From: Candidatus Omnitrophota bacterium
GTDB lineage: Bacteria; Omnitrophota; Omnitrophia; Omnitrophales; Danuiimicrobiaceae
Length of the DNA: 29,769 nt
Reading direction: 5' to 3'
NCBI GenBank assembly: GCA_016206815.1
Contig: JACQQT010000091.1
Span: forward strand, 1-29,769
Shown: positions 22,622 through 29,769 of the stretch, piece by piece
Numbering within the stretch: the stretch's first letter is position 1
How the letters are laid out: each line of letters begins with the position of its first letter
Position numbers and translations under genes: made by a program
The notes under the pieces: model-generated
Seen by the model: only the letters and a program-made list of their open reading frames with translations
Databases searched by the model: none
Told to the model about the DNA's origin: nothing

Positions 22622-23519
22622 GGGTGCTTCCTAAACGTGCCGAGATGATTCTTTTAATTCTGCCGTCATCTTTAAAAATTTTGATTTCCCGGAAACCGCT
22701 GTCTTCTAAAATTTTGAAAACCGCCCGATCTTGTCCGAATCCGATTTCAAAAAATAAAAACCCGCCTCGTTTCAATCCCATTGTAGCATTTCGAGCAATC
22801 CGTTTAAAAAAAGAAAGACCGTTTTCGCCTCCGTCTAAAGCAACCTCGGGTTCGAACCGGACTTCGGGCTGCAACCGGCTAAGCTCGGAGGTGGTTAAAT
22901 AAGGCGGGTTCGAAACGATGGCATCAAAAGCAAGGCTCGAGATGCCATCCCAAAGATCCGTTTGTAAAAACTGAATATTGTCTTGAACTTCATTCCGTAC
23001 CGCATTGCGTCTTGCATAATGAAGCGCTTGATCCGAAATGTCTGTCGCGATGATCTGCCAGTGGCTCCGTTCTTTTGCTACACTGATTGCAATATTCCCC
23101 GAGCCGGTTCCGACATCCAAAATCTGTAGGGGCGGGCCTCCGTGCCCGCCCGTTTCCTCATCTAATGTACGCAAAACGATCTCCGCCAAAATCTCCGTCT
23201 CGGGCCTTGGAATCAAACATCCCTCTCCCACTTCCAAGACCACATTGCGAAAAGGAACGCTTTTTAAAAGGTACTGGAGCGGAAATCGATCCGAGCGCCG
23301 GCTTAAAAGTTTCTGAAATTCCTCTGCATGCGCCGGCTTGATTGCTGCGTCGGGTTCGGCATAAAAGGAAAAACGCGGCTGACCCATCACGTGAGACAAT
23401 AAAAACTCGGCCGAAGTCCGGGCTTCGGGAACTCCCGCTGCTTCTAGAAAACGAGCGCCTTTCTTCAGACACGATGAAATCGTCATCTCGGCCTCTTCGC
23501 CGATAGCCATCGCGATCAT
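22614..23519 (-). CDS. prmC: Peptide chain release factor N5-glutamine methyltransferase, with in-frame repeat insertion
   Basis: PrmC methylates the Gln of the GGQ motif in release factors, and its target gene prfA lies directly upstream. Motif I of the SAM fold is DVGTGSG (135-141) and the substrate-binding NPPY is at 204-207. The N-terminal helical domain (AEFLLSHVMG) and the GCLIPRPETEILAE block are standard. Residues about 123-130 (TGGHGGPP) come from a palindromic element placed between the two domains. The ATG at 23519 overlaps the prfA stop as ATGA. A later ATG at 23486 with AAGAGG ahead of it would match the usual N-terminus more closely and is a real alternative. Confidence 0.95.
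   Translation of the reverse strand: MIAMAIGEEAEMTISSCLKKGARFLEAAGVPEARTSAEFLLSHVMGQPRFSFYAEPDAAIKPAHAEEFQKLLSRRSDRFPLQYLLKSVPFRNVVLEVGEGCLIPRPETEILAEIVLRTLDEETGGHGGPPLQILDVGTGSGNIAISVAKERSHWQIIATDISDQALHYARRNAVRNEVQDNIQFLQTDLWDGISSLAFDAIVSNPPYLTTSELSRLQPEVRFEPEVALDGGENGLSFFKRIARNATMGLKRGGFLFFEIGFGQDRAVFKILEDSGFREIKIFKDDGRIKRIISARLGSTHG
23130..23151. repeat. prmC: Palindromic element inside prmC (GGHGGPP type)
   Basis: The arms GGGCGGGC (23130-23137) and GCCCGCCC (23144-23151) pair perfectly around a six-base loop, with TGTAGG just to the left. TGTAGGGGCGGGCCTCCGTG is a commonly seen interspersed palindrome whose translation gives GGHGGPPLQ in many unrelated bacterial proteins. Here it is read in frame in prmC, just before motif I. 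Confidence 0.75.
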
Positions 23520-24589
23520 AACGCTCCCAACTTTCTCAAACGGTCTTCTTTGGCGAGCGCCTCGATCAATTCTTCCAGATGGCCGTCCAAAATATCGCTC
23601 AGCGAATGAAGCGTAAAATTAATCCGATGATCCGTCACCCGATTATCGGGAAAATTATAAGTTCTGATTTTCTGGCTCCGGTCTCCGCTTCCCACCTGTT
23701 TCTTGCGATTCTCAGAAATTTCGCGCGACTGTTTTTCCTGTTCCATTTCCAATAGCCTGGCCCGAAGCACGCGAAGCGCTTTGGTTTTGTTCTTCAGCTG
23801 CGAACGTTCATCCTGACAGCGAACGATCATTCCCGTCGGAATGTGAAAAATTTGGACCGCGGAATCCGTCGTGTTGACCCCCTGTCCGCCCGGCCCGCCG
23901 GAGCGGCACACTTCGATCCTGAGATCTTCCGGTTTTAAATTGACTTCCACTTCATTGGCTTCCGGCAACACGGCAACGGTTGCCGCAGACGTATGAATGC
24001 GTCCGCTGGCTTCCGTTTCGGGAACGCGCTGAACCCGATGGGTTCCGCTCTCAAAACGGAATTTTTCGTAGGCACCGCCTCCGGAAACTCCGAAAATTAC
24101 TTCCTTTAGCCCGCCCTTGCCGGACGGATTGGTATTGATCACTTCAATGGCCAGCCCATATTGAGCCGCAAAACGGGTATACATGCGGAACAGGTCACGC
24201 GCAAAAAGCGCCGCCTCTTCTCCGCCCGTTCCCGCCCGTACCTCCACGATAATATTTTTATCCAGATTCGGGTCCGTTCCGGCCAAAAGTTTTCCCTCTA
24301 AAAACGTCTCGAGCTCCCGGCGTTTTGTAAGGAGCTTGGATTGTTCCTCCCGGTAAAGCGCCAACAACTCTTCATCCTTTGTCTTATCCCTCAAAAGCGC
24401 CTCGACGTCGGCAAGCTCTTTGGCCACATTCTCATACTCGGAAAATCCTTCGACCATCGGCCGCAACCTGGCTAATTCCTTGGAATAAGCTTGATACTTG
24501 GGCCGATCTTTAAAAAGGTCGGGCTCAGCTAGCTTGGTTTCCAGTTCCCGAGCGCGCGAAGCGATTTTCCGAAGTTGTTCGACCAGCAT
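23516..24589 (-). CDS. prfA: Peptide chain release factor 1
   Basis: RF1 ends translation at UAA and UAG. The GGQ motif is at residues 234-236 in CRSGGPGGQGVNTTDSAV. The codon-recognition tripeptide is PET (190-192) in VQRVPETEASGRIHTSAATV, the P-x-T form that marks RF1 as opposed to the SPF of RF2. The 357 residues are normal length. There is no clear ribosome site before the ATG, which lies 18 bases after rpmE. The stop overlaps prmC, whose product modifies this protein. Confidence 0.97.
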   Translation of the reverse strand: MLVEQLRKIASRARELETKLAEPDLFKDRPKYQAYSKELARLRPMVEGFSEYENVAKELADVEALLRDKTKDEELLALYREEQSKLLTKRRELETFLEGKLLAGTDPNLDKNIIVEVRAGTGGEEAALFARDLFRMYTRFAAQYGLAIEVINTNPSGKGGLKEVIFGVSGGGAYEKFRFESGTHRVQRVPETEASGRIHTSAATVAVLPEANEVEVNLKPEDLRIEVCRSGGPGGQGVNTTDSAVQIFHIPTGMIVRCQDERSQLKNKTKALRVLRARLLEMEQEKQSREISENRKKQVGSGDRSQKIRTYNFPDNRVTDHRINFTLHSLSDILDGHLEELIEALAKEDRLRKLGAL

Positions 24590-24607
24590 GGGGGAAGTGA
24601 ATACGGG

Positions 24608-24835
24608 TTACCGTCGTTTCCTGCCCTGGGTGGAAACTTTCCCGCCGAATTTCTTCCGGAACTTGTCAATGCGGCCGGCGGTATCAATCAATTTCTGGCG
24701 GCCCGTAAACAACGGGTGACAAGCTGAGCAAATATCGACCGAAATCTCAGGTTTCGTACTTCTGGTTTCAATCACATTCCCGCAAGCGCATCGAATGACG
24801 GCGGGGCCATAATTGGGGTGGATTTCCTTCTTCAT
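24608..24835 (-). CDS. rpmE: 50S ribosomal protein L31 (zinc-binding form)
   Basis: The protein has 75 residues with Cys16, Cys18, Cys36 and Cys39 (CAC...CSAC), the zinc-binding C+ type. The opening MKKEIHPNY and the late HPLFTGRQKLIDTAGRIDKF block are typical. GAGGAG lies seven bases before the ATG and overlaps the rho stop region. The basic tail KVSTQGRKRR is slightly extended. Confidence 0.95.
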   Translation of the reverse strand: MKKEIHPNYGPAVIRCACGNVIETRSTKPEISVDICSACHPLFTGRQKLIDTAGRIDKFRKKFGGKVSTQGRKRR

Positions 24836-24845
24836 GAATCGCTCC

Positions 24846-26201
24846 TCACTTTTCTGCTTTATTGAGACTCATTAAAAATTCGGCATTCGTCTTGGTTTTG
24901 GCAAGGCGTTCCAAAAGAAGCTCCATCGCTTCCGTCGGATTCAGTTCGTTCAACACTTTGCGCAAAATCCAAACCCGATTCAACTCATCCGGATGCATGA
25001 GCATATCTTCTTTTCTCGTATTGGACTTCTTCACATCGATCGCAGGGTAAATCCGTTTTTGAAACAAGTTCCGGTCCAGCTGGAGCTCCATATTTCCGGT
25101 GCCTTTGAACTCTTCAAAAATAACTTCATCCATTCGGGAACCGGTATCGACCAAAGCGGTGGCGATAATCGTAAGACTTCCGCCCTCTTCGATATTCCGC
25201 GCTGCCCCGAAGAACCGCTTCGGCTTGTGAAGGGCGTTGGAATCCACGCCGCCTGAGAGAATTTTCCCGGAATGCGGAACCACGGTGTTGTAAGCACGCG
25301 CAAGCCGTGTGATGCTGTCGAGCAAAATCACGACGTCGCGCTTGTGCTCCACGAGCCGTTTTGCTTTCTCAATCACCATCTCCGCCACTTGAACATGCCG
25401 CTCAGCCGGTTCATCAAACGTGGAAGAAATCACTTCTCCCTTGACCGAGCGCTGCATATCGGTCACTTCTTCCGGCCGTTCATCAATCAACAGCACGATC
25501 AAGTATACTTTCGGATCGTTCTTCGTAATGCTGTTTGCGATTTTTTGCAACAAAATCGTTTTTCCGCTGTAAGGCGCAGCCACAATGAGACCGCGCTGGC
25601 CTTTCCCGATGGGCGCCAAAAGATCCATCACACGCATCGAGAGTTCCGAGGGTTCTGTCTCCAGCATCATCCGCTCATCCGGATAAAGCGGGGTGAGGTT
25701 GTCAAAAGGAATTTTGTCCCGGATCGCTTCCGGCGCCTCATAATCGACCGCTTCTACCTTCAACAGCGCAAAGTAACGCTCGCCTTCCTTCGGCGGGCGA
25801 ATTTGGCCGCTGACGGTATCTCCGGTCTTCAAATTGAATTTCCGAATCTGAGAAGGAGACACATAAATATCGTCCGGGGAAGGCAAGTAGTTGTAATTGG
25901 GCGAGCGCAGGAATCCGAAGCCGTCCTGGAGAATTTCGAGCACACCCTCTCCAAACATCACGCCGGACTGCTCGGCCTGGCCCTGCAGAATCTTGAAAAT
26001 CAGATCCTGTTTGTTCAGACCGACCGTGTCCCCGATTTTAAATTTCTTTGCAATATCGTGAAGTTCGGAAACCTTTTTCTTCTTCAGCGCCGCGACGTCC
26101 AACAAGCCTTCATGGCCGCGTGTGACGTCCGCTTCGCTGTACCGCTCTTCTTCCACCACTCCGCCCTTCCGATTGCTTCGATGCATATGTTCTCTTGCCA
26201 T
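24846..26201 (-). CDS. rho: Transcription termination factor Rho
   Basis: This is the hexameric RNA-dependent ATPase that stops transcription. From the ATG at 26201 it has 451 residues. A basic and acidic N-terminal extension of about 30 residues precedes the usual KKVSELHDIAKKFKI domain. The RNA-binding cold-shock fold follows (GVLEILQDGFGFLRSP.YNYLPSPDDIYVSPSQIRKF). The P-loop is AAPYSGKT (208-215), while the common form is APPKAGKT. Walker B lies in VVILLDSITRLARAYN, and the Q/R-loop regions (KRFFGAARNIEEGGSLTI) are intact. Tandem AAGGAG sites sit just before this ATG; a longer frame to 26258 would overlap coaE. Confidence 0.97.
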   Translation of the reverse strand: MAREHMHRSNRKGGVVEEERYSEADVTRGHEGLLDVAALKKKKVSELHDIAKKFKIGDTVGLNKQDLIFKILQGQAEQSGVMFGEGVLEILQDGFGFLRSPNYNYLPSPDDIYVSPSQIRKFNLKTGDTVSGQIRPPKEGERYFALLKVEAVDYEAPEAIRDKIPFDNLTPLYPDERMMLETEPSELSMRVMDLLAPIGKGQRGLIVAAPYSGKTILLQKIANSITKNDPKVYLIVLLIDERPEEVTDMQRSVKGEVISSTFDEPAERHVQVAEMVIEKAKRLVEHKRDVVILLDSITRLARAYNTVVPHSGKILSGGVDSNALHKPKRFFGAARNIEEGGSLTIIATALVDTGSRMDEVIFEEFKGTGNMELQLDRNLFQKRIYPAIDVKKSNTRKEDMLMHPDELNRVWILRKVLNELNPTEAMELLLERLAKTKTNAEFLMSLNKAEK

Positions 26202-26207
26202 AATTTG

Positions 26208-26220
26208 CTCCTTGCTCCTT
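26208..26220 (-). promoter_or_regulatory. rho: Tandem ribosome binding sites for rho
   Basis: On the minus strand AAGGAGCAAGGAGC gives two copies of AAGGAG, at 26215-26220 and 26208-26213, just after the coaE stop. The nearer copy is seven bases from the ATG at 26201, which settles the start. Confidence 0.7.
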
Positions 26221-26221
26221 T

Positions 26222-26815
26222 TTATTTCTTCTTTAAAATGAACGTTAACTTTTCCCAAACCCGCTTCGTTTGTTGAATCAACAAACGTTTAGAACCTAAA
26301 TTATGAATGCAAAAATCAGAACGCCGTTTCTTCTCCGCTTCCGAGAGCTGCGCCTTGAGCCGGGCGCGAATTTCCGGGGCGCTAAACCCTTCTTGCCTGA
26401 GTCTTTTCGTGATATTCTCACGGCCTGCCACCACCGCAACCGTGACATCGCAGAAACGATGAAAACCGGTTTCGAAAAGAAGAGGCACTTCCAAAATAAT
26501 AATTCCCCGCCCAACCCGCTTTAAAATCGATTTCACCCTCCGGCCTACATAAGGGTGCACGATCGCCTCCAGCCGTCTTCGTTTGGCCGGATCTGAAAAT
26601 ACTTCTCCGGCAATGGTCCGCCGCTTCACAGTACCCCGGATCCGAAAAAGCCGCTTCATTTTCTTTCCGACGGGGTGCGTCGGACGAAATACTTCGTGGG
26701 CAATCCGATCGGTATCAATCACCTGGCGGGCCCCCAACTTGCGGAAAATCCGGCCGACGGTACTTTTGCCGCTGCCAAAACTTCCGGTCACTCCCACCAC
26801 CAAACGTTCTTTCAC
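26222..26815 (-). CDS. coaE: Dephospho-CoA kinase (GTG start)
   Basis: This enzyme catalyses the last step of coenzyme A synthesis, phosphorylating the ribose 3'-hydroxyl of dephospho-CoA. From the GTG at 26815 it has 197 residues. The P-loop GSFGSGKST is at 11-19, followed by VIDTDRIAHEVF, HPYVGRRV and ILEVPLLFETGF, all family marks. The GTG overlaps the polA stop as GTGA, the usual coupling, so I prefer it to the TTG at 26827. A basic C-terminal tail ends in LKKK. Confidence 0.94.
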   Translation of the reverse strand: MKERLVVGVTGSFGSGKSTVGRIFRKLGARQVIDTDRIAHEVFRPTHPVGKKMKRLFRIRGTVKRRTIAGEVFSDPAKRRRLEAIVHPYVGRRVKSILKRVGRGIIILEVPLLFETGFHRFCDVTVAVVAGRENITKRLRQEGFSAPEIRARLKAQLSEAEKKRRSDFCIHNLGSKRLLIQQTKRVWEKLTFILKKK

Positions 26816-29484
26816 GCCTTGAACCAACTGTCCCCTACCGTGACGTCCGCTCGGAGCGGAACCTCGAGCGGGTAAGCATTTTCCATTTTCGTTCGGACCA
26901 GCGATTGCAATTTGTCCAATTCACTTTCGGCTGCATCAAAAACAAGTTCGTCATGAACCTGGAGAATCATCAAGGAGGTGAAATTTTTTTGCTGAAGTTC
27001 GTTTTGAATTTGAATCATCGCAAGCTTGATAATATCGGCGGCGGAACCTTGGATCGGCGCGTTAATGGCCGCGCGCTCGGCAAACTGCCGGCGGTTGGGA
27101 TTGTGGGAATGAATATCCGGAAAATAAGAACGTCTCCCCAAAATGGTGGTGAGAAAACCGTGCTGGCGGGCGAGCTCCTTTTGAGCTTCCATGTATTCCT
27201 TCACCTTGGCATAGCGGAGGAAATAGGAATCAATGAAAGCCTGGGCTTCGCTCACGCTGGTCGACAAACTCTGTGCTAATCCAAAGGCGCTGACGCCGTA
27301 GACAATGCTGAAATTAATCGTTTTCGCAACGTTCCGCATCTCGCGCGTCACATCTTTGGGAGATACATTGTAAAGAAGGGTAGCGGTAAATTGATGAATA
27401 TCCCGATCTTCTTTGAATGCCTGAGTCAAATTTGGATCCCCGGAAAAATGAGCGAGCACTCTTAATTCCACCTGAGAGTAATCGGCGGATAAAATTTTGC
27501 GCTCTTTCGCGCGGGGGATAAAAGCGCGCCGAATTTGTCTTCCGATCTCCGTTTTGATCGGAATATTTTGAAGATTGGGGTCCGAACTGGAAAGTCTTCC
27601 GGTCGCGGTGGTAGTTTGATTAAAAGAAGCATGAATCACGTGCGTCTCGGGATGAATCAGTTCCGGAAGTGCGTCCACATAGGTAGACTTTAATTTTGAT
27701 TTTTCTCGATATTCGAGCAACCGCTTCGGGAGTTCATAACTTTGCGCCAGCCGCTCCAACACATCCGCATCGGTCGAGTAACCGGTCTTGGTCCGCTTGA
27801 TAATGGGAAGTTTCAGCTTGGTAAATAGAATATCGGACAATTGCTTGGTGGAGTTGATATTAAATTCCGCGCCCGCTTCACGATAGATTTCCGAGGTCAA
27901 CCGGTCCAAATCTTCTCCCAAGCGCCTGGACAATTCGGCTAAAAATTTTTGGTCGATGGCTACACCGTTCATTTCAATCTGGGCCAGCACGCCGAGCAGC
28001 GGGATTTCCACCTTTTCAAACAACTCATTTAAGCGGTGAACCCCGAGCAGTTTCTGAAGCGGCTCCACCAATCGAAAAACGCAATCGGCATCTTCGGCGG
28101 CATATTCTGAAATTTTCTCAAGCGGAACCTCAGCCATTGAAATCTGTTTTTTGCCGGTGCCGATTAAACTCGCGATATCAATTTTCTTGACTCCCAGATA
28201 CTCAAAAGCAATGTCGTCCAGATTGTGGTTCAGTTTCAAAGGATTCACCAGATAGGAAGCAATCATGGTGTCAAAGAAAGTGCCGCGAAGTTCAATCCCA
28301 TGCCGTTTGAGGACAATGAAATCATATTTAATATTCTGGCCGTATTTGGCAATCCGCTCATCTTCGAGAACAGGGGCTACCCTCTTTTTTACTTTGCCCC
28401 AATCAAGCCCCTGACCTTGATGATGGGGAAGGGAAACCGGAATATAATAGGCTTCCTGAAATTTCACTGAAAGACTCATCCCGACCAGATCAGCCTGCAT
28501 CGGTTCCGTGGACGTCGTCTCCGTATCCACCGCTATGGCGTTTGCTTTCTCCAACTGTTTGATGAGTTTTTCAAGATCGGCTGCGGTTGAAATAATTTTG
28601 TACTTCCTTTTTTCCTCTCCCGCCTCACCGGAAGGCGTCAGCTCTTTCAACAAACTCCTGAATTCGAAATGTTTGAAGAGTTCGGCCAGCCGTGCTTCAT
28701 CGGGAGGCTGCATCTTCATCTTGGCGAAATCCGTCTCAATCGGAACGTGACAATCAATGGTGGCTAAATCCTTTGAAAGATACGCCACCTGTTTGTTCTC
28801 CTCCAACGCCTTCTTGCGGGCAATTCCTTTCACGCGATCCAAATGTTGATAAACGCCTTCCAGAGAACCATGCTCGCAAATCAGCTCAACCGCGGTCTTT
28901 TCTCCGATGCCCGGAACGCCCGGAATGTTGTCGGATTGATCCCCTGCCAAACTCATGACATCGACCACACGTTCGGGCCCAAGACCCCCGAAACGTTCTT
29001 TCACGTGCTTCCGATCCAAGATTTCTTCCTTGTAGGTATTCAAAATTTTCACCCGGTCATCCACAAGCTGCAACGCATCTTTGTCGCCCGTCACGATCAA
29101 AACTTCGAGCCCTTCGGCTTCTCCCTTTTTGGCAATCGTGCCCAACAAATCGTCCGCTTCATAGCCCGGCTGCTCAAAAATGGGGATCCGACAGGCATGA
29201 ATGAATTCTTTGATATGCGGCATTTGTTCGATTAAATCATCCGGCATCGGCTTCCGGTGTGCCTTGTACGCTTCATAGCGCTTCAGGCGAAACGTCGGTT
29301 CTTTCCGGTCAAAACAAATTGCCGCATAATCCGGCGCCTCTTCCCGCAGCAATTTGCGAAGCATGGTAATAAAACCATAAATCGCGTTGGTGGGTTCGCC
29401 TTTTGAATTGGTCAGTTCCCGAATTGCATAAAAAGCCCGGTAGCAAAACGACTGTCCATCAATCAATAAGAGGCGCCCTTTCAT
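26812..29484 (-). CDS. polA: DNA polymerase I
   Basis: This is the repair and Okazaki-fragment polymerase, with 890 residues and all three domains. The 5' nuclease occupies about 1-290 (LLLIDGQSFCYRAFYAI, YEADDLLGTIA, GDQSDNIPGVPGIGEKTA). The 3'-5' proofreading domain looks active: Asp320 and Glu322 in VDTETTS, Asn384 and Asp388 in NIKYD, and YAAED later. The polymerase domain has LSADYSQVELRVLAH (motif A), AKTINFSIVYGVS (motif B, with Ser where E. coli has Gly, as in some other phyla) and LQVHDELVFD (motif C). No clear ribosome site precedes the ATG. Confidence 0.98.
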   Translation of the reverse strand: MKGRLLLIDGQSFCYRAFYAIRELTNSKGEPTNAIYGFITMLRKLLREEAPDYAAICFDRKEPTFRLKRYEAYKAHRKPMPDDLIEQMPHIKEFIHACRIPIFEQPGYEADDLLGTIAKKGEAEGLEVLIVTGDKDALQLVDDRVKILNTYKEEILDRKHVKERFGGLGPERVVDVMSLAGDQSDNIPGVPGIGEKTAVELICEHGSLEGVYQHLDRVKGIARKKALEENKQVAYLSKDLATIDCHVPIETDFAKMKMQPPDEARLAELFKHFEFRSLLKELTPSGEAGEEKRKYKIISTAADLEKLIKQLEKANAIAVDTETTSTEPMQADLVGMSLSVKFQEAYYIPVSLPHHQGQGLDWGKVKKRVAPVLEDERIAKYGQNIKYDFIVLKRHGIELRGTFFDTMIASYLVNPLKLNHNLDDIAFEYLGVKKIDIASLIGTGKKQISMAEVPLEKISEYAAEDADCVFRLVEPLQKLLGVHRLNELFEKVEIPLLGVLAQIEMNGVAIDQKFLAELSRRLGEDLDRLTSEIYREAGAEFNINSTKQLSDILFTKLKLPIIKRTKTGYSTDADVLERLAQSYELPKRLLEYREKSKLKSTYVDALPELIHPETHVIHASFNQTTTATGRLSSSDPNLQNIPIKTEIGRQIRRAFIPRAKERKILSADYSQVELRVLAHFSGDPNLTQAFKEDRDIHQFTATLLYNVSPKDVTREMRNVAKTINFSIVYGVSAFGLAQSLSTSVSEAQAFIDSYFLRYAKVKEYMEAQKELARQHGFLTTILGRRSYFPDIHSHNPNRRQFAERAAINAPIQGSAADIIKLAMIQIQNELQQKNFTSLMILQVHDELVFDAAESELDKLQSLVRTKMENAYPLEVPLRADVTVGDSWFKA

Positions 29485-29531
29485 CAGAGGAGCTGAGTGT
29501 CAAAACGGTTTGGATATGGTTTGATTTTATT

Positions 29532-29559
29532 CTTTTATGGGATTATTAATGATTCTCAA
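29532..29559 (-). promoter_or_regulatory. polA: Possible sigma-70-type promoter of polA
   Basis: On the minus strand TTGAGA (29554-29559) and TAAAAG (29532-29537) are 16 bases apart, matching the -35 and -10 consensus at five and four of six positions. This would give a leader of about 40 bases before polA. It overlaps an imperfect palindrome (29548-29568). The call is weak. Confidence 0.3.
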
Positions 29560-29684
29560 GAATTCATTGAAGGGACCGCCCCGCCTTATTTCACAGCAGA
29601 TTGGGGCTTGAAAGGATTGATCGCCTGTCTTAACGGGAGATAACGTACCGTAAAAAGAACGATAAATCAAGCATTTTTTAGCAG

Positions 29685-29769
29685 TTATTTCTTGGTAAAC
29701 ATGCCCCGGCCCTTGCCGGGTGAGCCCGCCTGATTGGCTTGCTGCATAAATTGGGCGGGATCGTAAGAC
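29685..29769 (-). CDS. 3' end of an unidentified gene cut by the right edge
   Basis: On the minus strand the frame is open from the window edge for 27 codons, reading SYDPAQFMQQANQAGSPGKG and then RGMFTKK, followed by TAA. The composition (polar, Gln-rich, then Gly/Lys and a basic end) looks like a natural C-terminus. I do not recognise the protein. With no start or domain in view, chance openness over 84 bases cannot be ruled out. The 200 bases between it and polA (29485-29684) hold no other gene that I can see. Confidence 0.45.
   Translation of the reverse strand, partial: SYDPAQFMQQANQAGSPGKGRGMFTKK

Noticed and set aside
25272..26276. A 334-codon plus-strand open frame opposite rho
   Set aside because: Rho is unambiguous on the minus strand. 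The antisense frame is rich in His, Arg and Phe with no domain, as expected of a shadow of GC-biased codons.
1..29769. CRISPR arrays, tRNA or rRNA genes, insertion-sequence transposases
   Set aside because: I saw no regularly spaced direct repeats, no tRNA-like cloverleaf in the short gaps, and no transposase gene. The mobile-like signals are limited to short palindromic repeats.

Overview
The window reads as a Gram-negative bacterium with an outer membrane: it holds a beta-barrel porin, an Omp85-type barrel with a C-terminal Phe, a lipoprotein, proton-pumping complex I genes and an F-type ATP synthase. The gene order polA-coaE-rho-rpmE-prfA-prmC-murA-rpsP-trmD-rplS-rnhB-yraN, together with an NTT-type nucleotide transporter fused to a long HEAT-like tail and frequent short palindromic repeats inside genes, suggests an uncultured lineage such as Candidatus Omnitrophota. 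That assignment is an inference from memory of gene order (about 50% sure). It is not shown by any marker I could align.

Layout. Positions 1-10461 are one plus-strand energy operon: atpH (cut by the left edge), atpA, atpG, atpD, atpC, then with a one-base gap nuoJ, nuoK, nuoL, nuoM and nuoN. Most junctions touch or overlap by 1-20 bases, so F1-ATPase and the membrane arm of complex I are probably translated from one message. A strong intrinsic terminator follows nuoN. From 29769 down to 10586 everything recognisable is on the minus strand, so the two halves of the window converge at 10462-10585.

Read in its own direction, the minus strand begins with the tail of an unidentified gene at the right edge. 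Next come DNA polymerase I, dephospho-CoA kinase, Rho, L31, RF1, the RF methyltransferase PrmC, MurA, S16, TrmD, L19, RNase HII and YraN, a normal information-processing cluster. It continues, with no obvious terminator, into an accessory block of exported or membrane proteins. These are a secreted CX5R phosphatase, a POTRA-less Omp85-type barrel, a secreted protein with a kinase-like catalytic loop and DFG motif, an NTT nucleotide transporter with a HEAT-like tail, a DUF5329-like lipoprotein and a porin with its own upstream region.

The accessory block is the most interesting part. A phosphatase, a kinase-like protein, an outer-membrane barrel and a nucleotide transporter sit side by side, and the first three have signal peptides and coupled starts. 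This is consistent with an envelope-located phosphorylation module whose nucleotide donor is moved by the neighbouring transporter. That is a hypothesis; the motifs are visible but the activities are not shown.

A second theme is short GC-rich palindromic repeats placed inside or at the ends of conserved genes: two in atpG, one in prmC, one forming the last codons of nuoJ and the nuoJ-nuoK spacer, and one REP-like hairpin in the convergent intergenic region. Those in atpG and prmC keep the reading frame and add short peptides at plausible surface loops.
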